Under the pieces are notes generated by a model. The model saw nothing but the letters and a program-made list of their open reading frames with translations. It had not been told where the DNA came from and made no database searches. Below, piece by piece: positions 27,929-39,174 of a stretch of 64,000 bases of DNA. Source of the stretch: Vicingaceae bacterium (GTDB taxonomy: Bacteria; Bacteroidota; Bacteroidia; Flavobacteriales_E; Vicingaceae); contig JAOKVV010000001.1 of assembly GCA_028336925.1 (NCBI GenBank), forward strand, positions 1 through 64,000. The letters run 5' to 3'. Position numbers and translations under genes: made by a program. Each line of letters opens with the position of its first letter. Position 1 is the first letter of the stretch.

Positions 27929-29159
27929 CTTTATCAAAATCTTTTTTTGGGCCGTTCTATTCGGCCTTTATAGTTGCGGAGATACAACAGATACAATCAC
28001 TCCTACCCTTCTTGCAGGAGATTGGAGAGCAGAGTTGCAATTAGTAGAGGGCGTTAAAATGCCATTTAATGTGACGGTCCGTAAAGAAAATGAAGTATTT
28101 AATTTCTCCTTTAAAAATGGAGAAGAAATATTACCAACTTCTGATGTTGTAGTCAAGGGAGACTCTGTTTTTGTAAAAACGTCCATATTTGATTCTGAGT
28201 TTAAACTAAAAATAGAGAATGATAGTACATTAAGTGGTTTGTGGTATAATTACTATAAAGCGCCTGATTATGCCTTGGCTGTAACATTTAATCGTGGTGA
28301 AAATTTTCGATTTCAAGAAAAACCAACTACCTCCGCTGAGCTAGGAAAAAAGTATGCCATTACCTTTGGAGCAGGAACCGAAGATGAATACAAAGCTATT
28401 GGTCTTTTTGAACAAAATGGAACTCAACTTAGTGGTTCCTTCGCAACAGAAACCGGAGATTATCGATATTTAGAAGGTCAAGTTATCGGCCAAACCATGT
28501 ATTTGTCAACCTTTGATGGTTCACATGCTTTTTTATTCATCGCAGCTGTAGAAGACGATATTATTGACGGAACTTTCTATTCGGGCAATCATTATCAAGA
28601 ATCATTTAATGGCTATATCAATGATTCCATTACATTAAAAGATCCTGACTCATTAACTTTTTTGAAAAAAGATTATTCTCGAATTTATTTTGAATTTGAA
28701 AGCCTAAAAGGAGATACAGTAAAACTAACTGATGAACGTTTCGAAAATAAAGTAGTGCTTTTACAAATTATGGGAAGTTGGTGTCCTAACTGCATGGATG
28801 AATCGGTGTTTTTTAAGCAACTACACGAACAATATTCAAGCCAAGGCTTAGAAGTTGTAGCATTAGCATTTGAACGCGCTAAAACGAAAGAGAAATCGAT
28901 TAAAAATTTAAATAGAATGCAAGAAAAGCTTCAACTACCATATTCAATTCTATTAGCAGGAGAAACCAGGGAGGTAAATGCTGTGGATCAATTACCAATG
29001 CTCAATCAAATTATGTCTTATCCAACAAGTATTTTGATTGGTAAAAATGGTGACATTTTATCCATTCATACTGGTTTTTATGGTCCAAGCACAGGAAGCT
29101 ATTACGATCGATATGTAGAAAAAATGAATCAGAAAATAATAGAGGCGCTAAAAGATTAG
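27918..29159 (+). CDS. TlpA-like thioredoxin-fold lipoprotein (TTG start)
   Basis: 'VVLLQIMGSWCPNCMDESVFFKQLHEQYSSQGLEVVALAFE' CxxC redox motif. Confidence 0.87.
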   Translation: MENNFIKIFFWAVLFGLYSCGDTTDTITPTLLAGDWRAELQLVEGVKMPFNVTVRKENEVFNFSFKNGEEILPTSDVVVKGDSVFVKTSIFDSEFKLKIENDSTLSGLWYNYYKAPDYALAVTFNRGENFRFQEKPTTSAELGKKYAITFGAGTEDEYKAIGLFEQNGTQLSGSFATETGDYRYLEGQVIGQTMYLSTFDGSHAFLFIAAVEDDIIDGTFYSGNHYQESFNGYINDSITLKDPDSLTFLKKDYSRIYFEFESLKGDTVKLTDERFENKVVLLQIMGSWCPNCMDESVFFKQLHEQYSSQGLEVVALAFERAKTKEKSIKNLNRMQEKLQLPYSILLAGETREVNAVDQLPMLNQIMSYPTSILIGKNGDILSIHTGFYGPSTGSYYDRYVEKMNQKIIEALKD

Positions 29160-29173
29160 CCCCTCTTTTTTTT
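29142..29173 (+). terminator. Rho-independent terminator
   Basis: GAGGCGCTA-aaagat-TAGCCCCTC followed by T-run. Confidence 0.7.
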
Positions 29174-30722
29174 ACCAATCTATCGGCATATAATCTTTTA
29201 AAAATTTCCCGCACCAGTGTTTACCACTATTGATCCCATCTAATAAAGGATCTAGAACACGAGCTGCACCATCTACAATATCTAATGGTGGTTGAAAATC
29301 ATGCACAGCTTCTTTATGCTTTGATAATTCAGCTGGATCTTCATCAGTTACCCAACCAGTATCCACAGCATTCATATAGATACCATCTTTAGCAAAACTT
29401 GCTGCAGAAGTGTGCGTCATCATATTTAAGGCTGCTTTGGCCATATTAGTATGTGGATGCCTATCTTCTTTATGAAAACGGTGAAATTTACCCTCCATGG
29501 CCGATACATTAATTATGTGCTTTATACCTGTAATTTCCTTCTTCATCAGGTTAGAAAGCCGGTTACATAAAACAAAAGGAGCTACTGCATTTACCAACTG
29601 CACTTCTATCATTTCAGGTGTTTCAATTTCACCTAATCGCAACCTCCAACTATTGGTTTTCCGCAAATCTACTTGCTGTAAATCAGCATCTAATTTACCT
29701 ACAGGAAAAATCTCTTCGGGAGCGATAGACCGATCAAAGCTATACGGAATCTGTGAAAGCTGAGCTGATGATTTAATTCCAATTCCTAGATCGGGCGCAT
29801 GCCAACTAACGGACAATGTATTATTAGTCTGCTCATCAGCTATCTTTTCTTCATGGCTTCCTAGTTCATTTATGCAGTATTGATGATCCTTTAGGAGCAC
29901 TTGTACATTTTCAGAAAGCTGTTCATAAGGAGTTTTCTCAGACTTCATCAGGTGTTTATAAAAACCTGAAGGTCTTCTAACTGTCTGTGCGGCGTTGTTG
30001 ATCAAAATATCTAATCGGTCATATTTATGCTCTATATAATTACAGAAAAGTTCCACACTAGGGATATGACGTAAATCTAATCCATGAATGTGTAATCGAT
30101 GACCCCACTTTTCAAAATCTTCTTCTTTTGCAAAGCGTTCTGCAGAATCTACCGGAAAACGTGTGGTAGCGACTACTGTTGCTCCTGATCGTAACATTTG
30201 AAGCGATATATAATAACCAATTTTTAAACGAGAACCTGTAACTACGGCAACCTGGTCGGTTAGATCTGCGGTTTGAAAACGCTTGGCATAATTAAAATCA
30301 CCACATTCAGGACAAATGGTATCATAAAAATGATGCAATGTATCATACATTGTTTTACAAACGTAACAGTTCCTCGGAGAGGTTAATTTTTCTGCTTTTT
30401 TATCTGTTAATAAATTTTCTGCTAATAACTTAGGCGCCACAAATACAGATGCTTCACGTGCACTACGGATACCTGTATTATTTCGAGCAGATCGATCTTG
30501 TTCTTTTTGCTTTTTACGCTCCGCTTTTTTTGATTCCTTTCTTCTCTTATGCAATTCTACCCTAGTTGGCCGCGATAAAATACCTGCCGCCTTTAAAAGA
30601 CTTATCCTTTTAGCTTCTGTTAATTCTATAAATAATTCTGGGTAGTTGTTTAATTGTTCAAGTACTTGAAGACATTTATCAATGTCTACGCTCGATAATT
30701 CTTTATTATTTTGATTTTTCAT
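29172..30722 (-). CDS. SDR family oxidoreductase with N-terminal basic region and CxxC-CxxC zinc-ribbon-like insertion
   Basis: '[27 protein letters not shown]' followed by '[32 protein letters not shown]'. Confidence 0.82.
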   Translation of the reverse strand: MKNQNNKELSSVDIDKCLQVLEQLNNYPELFIELTEAKRISLLKAAGILSRPTRVELHKRRKESKKAERKKQKEQDRSARNNTGIRSAREASVFVAPKLLAENLLTDKKAEKLTSPRNCYVCKTMYDTLHHFYDTICPECGDFNYAKRFQTADLTDQVAVVTGSRLKIGYYISLQMLRSGATVVATTRFPVDSAERFAKEEDFEKWGHRLHIHGLDLRHIPSVELFCNYIEHKYDRLDILINNAAQTVRRPSGFYKHLMKSEKTPYEQLSENVQVLLKDHQYCINELGSHEEKIADEQTNNTLSVSWHAPDLGIGIKSSAQLSQIPYSFDRSIAPEEIFPVGKLDADLQQVDLRKTNSWRLRLGEIETPEMIEVQLVNAVAPFVLCNRLSNLMKKEITGIKHIINVSAMEGKFHRFHKEDRHPHTNMAKAALNMMTHTSAASFAKDGIYMNAVDTGWVTDEDPAELSKHKEAVHDFQPPLDIVDGAARVLDPLLDGINSGKHWCGKFLKDYMPIDW

Positions 30723-30770
30723 ATCAACTTATGGCAAAATAGAAGGCAAATTTAGCTTTTTGAAGTATAA

Positions 30771-30802
30771 AAAAAGAGCCGCTTTTATAAGCAGCTCTTT
30801 TA
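30771..30802 (-). terminator. Rho-independent terminator of the M28 peptidase gene
   Basis: AAAAGAGCcGCTT-ttat-AAGCaGCTCTTTT. Confidence 0.7.
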
Positions 30803-30808
30803 ATTGTT

Positions 30809-32311
30809 TTATTCTTTTCCTTCAGGTTCTTTATCAATCACTATTCGCTCATCTCTATTTACTAATTCCCAAGCAGTATAAAAGACTAGCTTGGTAATTT
30901 TTTCCATTTTATTGAAATCTATTTTATCTACTGTGTCTGTTGCTTTATGATAATCTTCGTGTACACCACAGAAATAAAAAATAACAGGAATTCCGTTCTT
31001 TGCAAAGTTATAATGGTCTGATCGGTAATAAAACCGATTAGGGTCATTTTCATCATTAAATGTAAAATCCAATTCTAACTTAGTATTATTAGTATTCATT
31101 TCAAGACTAATTTCATGTAAATCAGTACTTAATTTATCAGATCCAATTAAATATACAAAGTTTGGATTATCGGCATGTGCTACATCTAATCGACCAATCA
31201 TATCAATATTTAAATTAGCAACTGTTTCCTCTAATGGAAAAATTGGATTTTTTGCATAGTATTCAGAACCTAATAACCCTTTCTCTTCACCTGAAACAGG
31301 CATAAATAAAATACTTCTTTTTGGTCCATTTCCATTGTCAGCAGCTGTTTTAAATGCTTGAGCTAACTCCATTAATGCAACCGTCCCACTTCCATCATCA
31401 TCTGCACCATTATAAACTAAATCACCTTCTGTTCCAATATGATCATAATGTGCAGTAATAATTACTAACTCTTCAGGAATTTCAGTTCCAGGCATGTAGG
31501 CTATAACATTTTCACCAAACAGTTCACTAGTTTCTTTGTCTATAATTAGTTCTAATTGGGTTGTATTTTGAGCTTTTATTTTATTTTTTTTACGGTACTT
31601 TTTTAACTTTACTCCGTTTGATTTACAAATACTATTTAAAGCGCTATTTCCTATGTTTAAAACCGGTAAAAAATTTGAATTATCAACGTTATCTGCTAAA
31701 GCAGTTCGTGGTTTAGAAAAATAATGCTCGTATTTCTCTATTGTTTGTTTAAACTTATTTGCATGCAATAAAACAGCTTTAGCACCCTTCTCTTTAGCTA
31801 GTTTTACTTTATCGGCTGTGTTCCAATCACCTTTAAATTTATCAGAGTTTTCAGCTAAAATAACTACCGTTTTTCCGTTTATATCTAATCCTTTATAATC
31901 AGCTTCTGTTCCATATCCAACAAAAATTACCTGATTCTTAATTTCTACATTTGGCCATATATCGGGCCTAACATAAAAATCTTTATTCATTTCAAATGCT
32001 TTATTACCTATTTTAAGTGATATACCATTGGATAATTGCTCTACTAATGGAAAAGCCTGCTCATAAGTTCCATTAGGACTTTCAGCAAATTGTAACTCTT
32101 TAAAATACCTAATTAAGTAATCTTTGGCAATTTTTTGACCCTCTTTACCAGTTTCTCTGCCTTGATATTCATCAGAAGCGAGAACATGTAAATGTTTACT
32201 CATATCACCTGCTAAAATAGTCTTAGCTACTTTATCAGCAATTTCTTTATTTGTTTGACCTACTGCTACCGCAGAAAAGTAAATTAATCCTATTAAAAAT
32301 ATCTTTTTCAT
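30809..32311 (-). CDS. M28 family metallopeptidase (secreted)
   Basis: 'VIITAHYDHIGTEGDLVYNGADDDGSGTVALMELAQAF', 'PVSGEEKGLLGSEYYAKNP'. Confidence 0.92.
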   Translation of the reverse strand: MKKIFLIGLIYFSAVAVGQTNKEIADKVAKTILAGDMSKHLHVLASDEYQGRETGKEGQKIAKDYLIRYFKELQFAESPNGTYEQAFPLVEQLSNGISLKIGNKAFEMNKDFYVRPDIWPNVEIKNQVIFVGYGTEADYKGLDINGKTVVILAENSDKFKGDWNTADKVKLAKEKGAKAVLLHANKFKQTIEKYEHYFSKPRTALADNVDNSNFLPVLNIGNSALNSICKSNGVKLKKYRKKNKIKAQNTTQLELIIDKETSELFGENVIAYMPGTEIPEELVIITAHYDHIGTEGDLVYNGADDDGSGTVALMELAQAFKTAADNGNGPKRSILFMPVSGEEKGLLGSEYYAKNPIFPLEETVANLNIDMIGRLDVAHADNPNFVYLIGSDKLSTDLHEISLEMNTNNTKLELDFTFNDENDPNRFYYRSDHYNFAKNGIPVIFYFCGVHEDYHKATDTVDKIDFNKMEKITKLVFYTAWELVNRDERIVIDKEPEGKE

Positions 32312-32312
32312 C

Positions 32313-32756
32313 TTAATTATTTACCGGAATTTTTTCTATTCTCCTTAAATGTCTACCACCTTCAAAACCTTCATTAATAAAAGATTCCATGCATTTTATA
32401 GCATTATTTTCAGTGATAAATCTTGCGGGTAACACTAATACGTTTGCATCATTATGTTGTCTTGCTAATTTAGCTAATTCCTCTTCCCAACAAATAGCTG
32501 CTCTAATTTGCTGATGTTTATTCGCTGTAATTGCTATACCGTTTCCGCTACCACAAATTAAAATTCCTAAATCAGCCTCTTTATTTTCAACAGCTAATGA
32601 TAAAGGATGTGCAAAATCTGCATAATCGCAACTATCTTCTGAATTTGGACCGAAATCTACCACCTCAACTCCTTTATTTATCAATACTTCTTTAAGTTTA
32701 CTTTTTAATTGGAATCCAGCGTGATCCCCTGCAATAGCTAGTTTTTTGATATTCAT
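32313..32756 (-). CDS. rpiB: Ribose 5-phosphate isomerase B
   Basis: 'AIAGDHAGFQLKSKL...DFGPNSEDSCDYADFA..ADLGILICGSGNGIAITANK'. Confidence 0.94.
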   Translation of the reverse strand: MNIKKLAIAGDHAGFQLKSKLKEVLINKGVEVVDFGPNSEDSCDYADFAHPLSLAVENKEADLGILICGSGNGIAITANKHQQIRAAICWEEELAKLARQHNDANVLVLPARFITENNAIKCMESFINEGFEGGRHLRRIEKIPVNN

Positions 32757-33162
32757 TTTTTTAAGTTTATTGACAAAGTTGATGTTAATATTCGTTTAAT
32801 TTGGTTTATAACTAAGCAAAAATAAAGTTGCTTTTGTTAACTTTAATTCCAGGTGCATAAAAGTTTTAATAAACAATCGTTAATTATCATTTTTTACAGG
32901 TAAGTTATACACGGTATTCTACACAAATTTAATTTATAGTTTTATTTATTTTTATGAACATTGAATGATATTGATAAGCTGTTAATAGAAATAAATAATA
33001 ATAATAAATCAATTAATTAAATCTAAATTCAATGTTAGTTAAATGTTAATTACTTTATAAAAGTAACTAAACCTACTAAAGTGAACCTTAATTTTACACA
33101 GAGTTAACGTCTTAATAGTAATAGTAAATTTTTAAATTTTTAAATAATAATAATAGTATATA

Positions 33163-34710
33163 ATGTTTAAAACAAAAATTTACATTTTTCTCACCTTCTT
33201 TTTAACGAATAACTTTCTATATGGTCAAGTTGGAATAGTTGATAGTTCTAGTCAATATTTTACTGTATTTACTTTTGATTCTGGTGCTACATCAAGTTAT
33301 GGTTTATTAATTAATGGGAAGCCCGATGGTTATTGGATGACATTTTACGAAAATAGAAATTTAAAATCAGAAGGAAATAGAGTAAATTTTAAACTTGATA
33401 GTACATGGTATTTTTACAATGAAAATCAGCAATTAATAAAAACTATAGATTATAAAGAAGATTTAAAAAATGGATTAACAGTTACCTATGATAGTATTTT
33501 TGTTATAAGTGAGGAGTATTTTGTTGACAATATTAAACAAGGAATAAACTACACCTTTTATCCTAATAGTTTTAAAACTATAAAAAGTAAGATAGATTAT
33601 ATTAATGGGAAGGAAGATGGATATGCATATTATTTTGGCAAAGATGAACGAGTAATAAGTATAACTGAATATAATAAAGGCTTTATTGTAAGTAAACAAG
33701 AAATTAATAGATATAACAGGGAGAATAAGAAGCAGGGTATTTGGAAAGATTTCTATCCAAATTGGAAGGTAAAGACAGAGCGTACTTATAGAAATGATTT
33801 ATTAAATGGTTATTTGAAATATTACTCTATTGATGGACAATTAACTAAAGCAGAATTATATGTAGATGGAGTTTTACAAAAAGAAGAAGAAAATTCAGTT
33901 AACTTTCAGATTATTCCAACCTACAACAAAATAGGAAATATTATAAAGGAAACAACCTATAATACTTTAGGAGAGAAAGATGGCATAGAAAAAATATTTT
34001 CTTATTCAGGTAACGCAATAAAATCAGTGATTTATAAGAATAATCAACGATTATTAGAAGGAGGAATTATTGATACTAAAGGAAGAAAACAACTAAATTG
34101 GAAAGAGTTTTATAATAATCAATCAATTAAGAGTGAAGGAAGTTATTTTAATAACAAAAAAATAGATAATTGGATATTCTATTATGAAAATGGTCAAGCT
34201 GAACAAATAGGTAAATACAACAAAAATGGTCAACCTATTGGGAATTGGGTATGGTATTATGAAAATGGAGATACACTTAGATTTGAGCAATTTAGAAGAG
34301 GTATTGAAGATGGTTCATTAATTGAAAAAACAGATTCAGGAAATGTAATAAGTAAGGGTGTTTATCTTGATGGATTTAAAGAAGGAGAATGGATTTACGA
34401 ACTAAATGATCATATTGAAAAAGGGTTATATTCATACGGAGATAAAACAGGGGAATGGAAACATTTTAATAAGAATGGAAATTTAATATTTAAAGGTAAT
34501 TACATTCAAGATAGACCTGATGGAAAGCATAAATGGTGGTATTCTAATGGAAAATTAAAGGAAGAGGGAAGTTATGACTACGGTCAAAAAAATGGTACTT
34601 GGAAAAAATACGATATAAATGGTATTCTTAAAATTTCTATAAATTATAAAGATGGGAAGGAATATAAAATAAATGGTAAAAAAATTAAATTTAACAAGAA
34701 GAAAAAATAA
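33163..34710 (+). CDS. MORN-2 repeat (YwqK-like) secreted protein
   Basis: Signal peptide and many G.W..YY.NG....G.Y..G repeats. Confidence 0.85.
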   Translation: MFKTKIYIFLTFFLTNNFLYGQVGIVDSSSQYFTVFTFDSGATSSYGLLINGKPDGYWMTFYENRNLKSEGNRVNFKLDSTWYFYNENQQLIKTIDYKEDLKNGLTVTYDSIFVISEEYFVDNIKQGINYTFYPNSFKTIKSKIDYINGKEDGYAYYFGKDERVISITEYNKGFIVSKQEINRYNRENKKQGIWKDFYPNWKVKTERTYRNDLLNGYLKYYSIDGQLTKAELYVDGVLQKEEENSVNFQIIPTYNKIGNIIKETTYNTLGEKDGIEKIFSYSGNAIKSVIYKNNQRLLEGGIIDTKGRKQLNWKEFYNNQSIKSEGSYFNNKKIDNWIFYYENGQAEQIGKYNKNGQPIGNWVWYYENGDTLRFEQFRRGIEDGSLIEKTDSGNVISKGVYLDGFKEGEWIYELNDHIEKGLYSYGDKTGEWKHFNKNGNLIFKGNYIQDRPDGKHKWWYSNGKLKEEGSYDYGQKNGTWKKYDINGILKISINYKDGKEYKINGKKIKFNKKKK

Positions 34711-34775
34711 TAGTAAATAGTAATAAATACAGCAGACTGCAAATAAATTTTATTTGCATTTTAATTTATAAATTA

Positions 34776-37040
34776 ATGCAGAATTCAACTAAATATACTG
34801 ATTATGATGAAAGTTTAAAATTATCAGATGAGAAGTATAGAGAATTATATGCACGTAATTTATCAGGTATTTATAGGATAAGAATGAATGGCCAAATAAT
34901 AGATTGTAATCAACCTTTTGCTTCTATACTAGGTTATCATTCTGTTGAAGATTTACTACATAATTCAAATAGCTTTCAATTTTATAAAGACAGAAATATA
35001 AGAGAAAACTTATTAAAAGAATTAATTTTAAATAAATCGATTATTTCTAAAAGATTAGAATTAGTAAGACTCGACAAAAAAGAGATTTTTGTACTTATGA
35101 GTGCTTCAATTATTTACAATAATAACAAAATTGATTATATAGAAGGGAATATAATAGATATAACAGATTTAGTAAAGGCAGAAATCTCTCTAGAAGTTAC
35201 CAAACAACAATATAAAAATTTAATTGATCAATCAAGTTTCGGTATATTAATATTATTTGATTTAGAAGTTCAATTTATTAATTCAAAAGGAATTGATATA
35301 CTTAAATACACGAAAGAAAGTGATGTTCTAGGTAAAAAAGTAACCGATATTATACTATTAGAAGATAATTTATTAGAGTCAGATATTAACTACGTTAATC
35401 AAGGAAATATATTAAGTGTTCAAGATAGAATTTTTATTAATAATGATAAAAAACGTTTAGATGTAGAAACTAGAGTTACCTCTATTTATTATAATGAGAA
35501 AGACTGTATATTAATTACCTTTTTAGATGTAACTTCTAAAAAACAAATTGAAGAAGAAAAGAAACGTGCAGAACTAGCAGAAACATCAAATACTCTTTTA
35601 AAAGCAGAAATTAAAGAACGTATAAAAGTTGAAAACCAACTTACTCTTTCTCAATCATACACAAATGGAATTATAGAAAGTTCTATTGATATGATTTATA
35701 CTGCCAGTATTAATGGTACTATAAATGAATTTAATAAAGCTGCTAATAAAGAATTTGGGTATTCTAAATCAGATATTATTGGAAAAAGTTTAAATATATT
35801 ATTTGCTAATGAAAAAGAATGTAATGATGTAATAAAAAAATTAGAAGAAAACGGACAATTTATTGGAGAGGTTATAAGTAAACGCAAAGATAAGTCTTTA
35901 TTTATCAGTTATTTGTAAGTTTCTTATTTATTTAATACAGAAGGTATTGTAATGGGAATAATGGGCATCAGTAGAGATATTACTGAGTTAAAATTAGCAG
36001 AAGAAGAATTTAAAAAAAGTGAAGAATTAAATAAACTACAAGCAGCTAAATTAAATACTGTTATTGAAAGTAGTTCACATTATTTTTTTACGGTAGATAA
36101 AAATCATTGTATTATATCTTTTAATTCAAATTTTAAAAATGATTTAAAATTATTACAACAAGCAAAACTTAAAGAAAATGATGATTTTTTCTTATCAATG
36201 GGTATTAATTCTAAGAGAGAAAAAGTTAAATGGAAGAGGTATTTTAGAATAAGTTTTTCTGGTAAACATTTTCATTTTGAGAATGAACAAAAAGATAGAT
36301 TAGGAAATACCCATTACAGGGAATTTTTTATAAATCCAATTAAAAAAGAGAATGGAGAAATAGATGAATTATCAATTATTGGAAGAGATATAACAGAAAA
36401 AAAATTGGCTGAAAAAAATCTACAAGATTCTTTAAAACAAAAGGAGATTTTATTAAAAGAAGTACATCACCGAGTAAAAAATAATATGCAAGTTATATCT
36501 AGTATTCTTAATTTACAGAGTGCTTATGTAAAGGATATAAAAACGTTACAAATTTTAAAAGAAAGCCAAAATAGAATTAAATCAATGGCATTTATTCATG
36601 AGAGTTTATATACGAATGATGATTTCTCTCAAATAGACTTTTCTGAATATATCACTAATTTAGTTCAAAACCTCTTCAGAACCTACGATGTATTTGATGA
36701 TAATATAATTTTAGATCTACAAATTGATAGAGTTTATCTTAATTTAGATTCAGCAATTCCATGTGGGCTTATTGTAAATGAGTTAATTTCAAATTCTTTA
36801 AAATATGCTTTTGATATTAATTCAGGAGGAATTATAAAGATAATGTTAACTTTGGAGAAAGAAGTTGTTGTTTTGACTGTAGGGGATAATGGTAAAGGAA
36901 TACCCCAAGATTTAAAAATTGAATATTCACAAACTCTTGGATTACAGTTAATTTCAAGTTTAGTTGAACAACTAGAAGGAGAATTATCTTTAGACAGACA
37001 AAATGGTACTATTTTTACCATTAAATTCAAAATGGATTAA
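34776..37040 (+). pseudogene. Multi-PAS HisKA_2-type sensor histidine kinase split by one in-frame TAA (ORFs 34776..35918 and 35952..37040)
   Basis: Both ORFs share a frame; the joined translation 'GEVISKRKDKSLFISYL*VSYLFNTEGIVMGIMGISRDITELKLAEEEF' restores a PAS domain end; HisKA_2 'LLKEVHHRVKNNMQVISSILNLQ', HATPase 'DNGKGIPQD'. Confidence 0.8.
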
Positions 37041-37059
37041 AATTAAAAAAACTTGCACA

Positions 37060-37818
37060 ATGGCCAAAGTGAAAATATTAGTAGTTGAAGATGAAGTAAT
37101 TGTTGCTAGAGATATAAAAGTTTGTTTAAATAAAATAGGATATGAAGTTTTAGGATCTTATTCATCAGGAGAAAAAGCCTTAGAAGCAATTGAAAATAAT
37201 CAACCAGAATTAATTCTAATGGACATTATGTTAAAAGGAAAAATGTCAGGAATTGATACCTCTGCAATTGTTAAAGAAAAATATGGTATACCTATTGTAT
37301 TTTTAACTGCTTATGCTGACGTGCAGACAATTAATAAAGCAAAGATTACCGAGCCTTATGGTTACATTATAAAGCCTTTTAAAGAAATTGATTTGAGAAC
37401 TTCTATTGAAATGGCCCTTTATAAGTTTAAAAAGGAAAAAGAAAAAGAACAGAATACACAAAATAAAATAGAAGTTCTATATTCTTTAGGAATTAAAACC
37501 TCTGATTTTATATATGTAAAATCAAATTCTCGTTTAATAAAAGTACTTCATTCTGAAATTAAGTATATTGAAGCTTTAAAAGACTATGTAACCATCCACA
37601 CTCAAGAGAATAATTTTAAGATACATTCAACAATGAAGGAGATTTTAAAAAAACTTCCGGAAACTGAATTTTTAAGAGTACATCGTTCATTTATAGTAAA
37701 TCTCAAATTAATAAAAACGATAGAATTACCTAATTTAATTCTTGAAAATTCAAATATTACTGTTCCAATTGGCGGTTCTTACAAAGACGATTTATTTGAT
37801 AGATTAAACCTAGTTTAA
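37060..37818 (+). CDS. LytTR family response regulator (start corrected from 37003)
   Basis: 'MAKVKILVVEDEVIVARDIKVCLNKIGYEVLG' receiver; LytTR 'LHSEIKYIEALKDYVTIHTQE..HRSFIVNL'; ATG at 37060. Confidence 0.92.
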   Translation: MAKVKILVVEDEVIVARDIKVCLNKIGYEVLGSYSSGEKALEAIENNQPELILMDIMLKGKMSGIDTSAIVKEKYGIPIVFLTAYADVQTINKAKITEPYGYIIKPFKEIDLRTSIEMALYKFKKEKEKEQNTQNKIEVLYSLGIKTSDFIYVKSNSRLIKVLHSEIKYIEALKDYVTIHTQENNFKIHSTMKEILKKLPETEFLRVHRSFIVNLKLIKTIELPNLILENSNITVPIGGSYKDDLFDRLNLV

Positions 37819-38880
37819 GTAATCTTTATAATATCTATTTAATGCAACTTCTGAATTCATCTGTTTATTTTCTAAGAGATAATTAACAAACTCTTCACCA
37901 AGTTTTGGAGCCATAAATAAACCACGTGAGCCCATTCCGTTAAATAAATGAATGTTTTTATGTTTTGGATGTGTACCTATTAATGGTCTTCGATCTTTAA
38001 CAGCAGGTCTAATACCTACCGTATGTTCTAATACGGTATAATCACAATTAATTAACTCTTCCAGGTTATTTAGTAATTCTTCTCTTTTACCTTCTGTAGG
38101 TAATAAGCTTAAATCCTTCCAGTTATATGTAGCTCCTATTTTATATTTTTTATCTCCAATTGGTAAAATAAATATCTTCTTGTTAAAGATATAGTCATCT
38201 TTTAATTGTTCACTTTGTATCACTAATAACTCCCCTTTTACTGAACTTAGTGGAATCCAATCAAAATAAGGATTGTTAGCAGATTGAAAACCATCACAAA
38301 ATATAAGATTTGTTGCATGAATATCTTGATATATTATTTCATTATCAGTGGTTTTAAGTTTACAATAATCTACTTTCTCAGTTAGTATTAAACCTTTGTT
38401 AATTAGATACATACGATAAGATTCTAAAAGTATTTTTGTATCTATCCAACCAGTTTTTTTAACTAATCCACCATCAAACATATTCTTATGCAAGAAATGA
38501 TACTTCTTTAAATCTTCTAGCTGTTCTGAAATAAAGTTATTTACACCCTCTACCTTACTCCTTTTTTTCCAAAACTCTCGTTCATTATCTGATGAAATTA
38601 ACTTTATGATTGTTTTATCAATTACAAAAGTTGCATTGGTTTCTTTTTCTAATTCTGAGTAAAATTGTTTGTTAAATTGAATGAACTCTTCTGCTCTCCA
38701 TGTTTTAGTGAGGCGTTTTAAAACTAATGGATTGATTAAACCTGCAGCTACTAAAGTGCTAGAAGTTTGATGATGATCATCCATAACCTTTACTTTATAA
38801 CCTTTATTTATAAGCTGATAGCTTAGTATAGTTCCTGCTATTCCTTGGCCAATTATTAAAAAGTCAACAGTATGTTTCAT
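37810..38880 (-). CDS. FAD-dependent oxidoreductase (DAO family)
   Basis: 'DFLIIGQGIAGTILSYQLINKGYKVKVMDD', 'GIRPAVKDRRPLIGTHP'. Confidence 0.87.
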   Translation of the reverse strand: MKHTVDFLIIGQGIAGTILSYQLINKGYKVKVMDDHHQTSSTLVAAGLINPLVLKRLTKTWRAEEFIQFNKQFYSELEKETNATFVIDKTIIKLISSDNEREFWKKRSKVEGVNNFISEQLEDLKKYHFLHKNMFDGGLVKKTGWIDTKILLESYRMYLINKGLILTEKVDYCKLKTTDNEIIYQDIHATNLIFCDGFQSANNPYFDWIPLSSVKGELLVIQSEQLKDDYIFNKKIFILPIGDKKYKIGATYNWKDLSLLPTEGKREELLNNLEELINCDYTVLEHTVGIRPAVKDRRPLIGTHPKHKNIHLFNGMGSRGLFMAPKLGEEFVNYLLENKQMNSEVALNRYYKDYLN

Positions 38881-38954
38881 AGATTCTCCAAAACTAGTTA
38901 TTTCAAGTAATAGGGAATTAAAAATTGCTAATTTTGTTATCTAAATTTAAGCAA

Positions 38955-39152
38955 ATGGATTTAAATATTATTTTAGGGATTATTGGTCCTAATCAAATCA
39001 TTATCATACTAATTATAGTAGTATTACTATTTGGAGCTAAAAAAATTCCTGAGTTAATGAAAGGAGTTGGAAAAGGCATTAAAGAGTTTAAAGATGCTAC
39101 CAATAAGGATGAAGACGGTTCTGACGTTAATGATAAAAAAGAAGACAAGTAA
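38955..39152 (+). CDS. tatA: Twin-arginine translocase TatA/TatE family subunit (start corrected from 38925)
   Basis: 'NQIIIILIIVVLLFGAKKIPELMKGVGKGIKEFKDA'. Confidence 0.88.
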   Translation: MDLNIILGIIGPNQIIIILIIVVLLFGAKKIPELMKGVGKGIKEFKDATNKDEDGSDVNDKKEDK

Positions 39153-39174
39153 TTAACCTATTAATAGCATACAG

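Noticed and set aside
30440-30480. CACGTG-containing 'gcttcacgtgcac' as a further parS site
   Set aside because: Only the hexamer core matches; flanks do not fit TGTTnCACGTGnAACA, and it is within a CDS. Same reasoning for 37919 and 55475.
33163-34710. MORN-2/YwqK protein as antitoxin of a toxin-antitoxin module
   Set aside because: The YwqK 'antitoxin' label is an annotation habit; no adjacent toxin-like small ORF is visible and the protein has a signal peptide.
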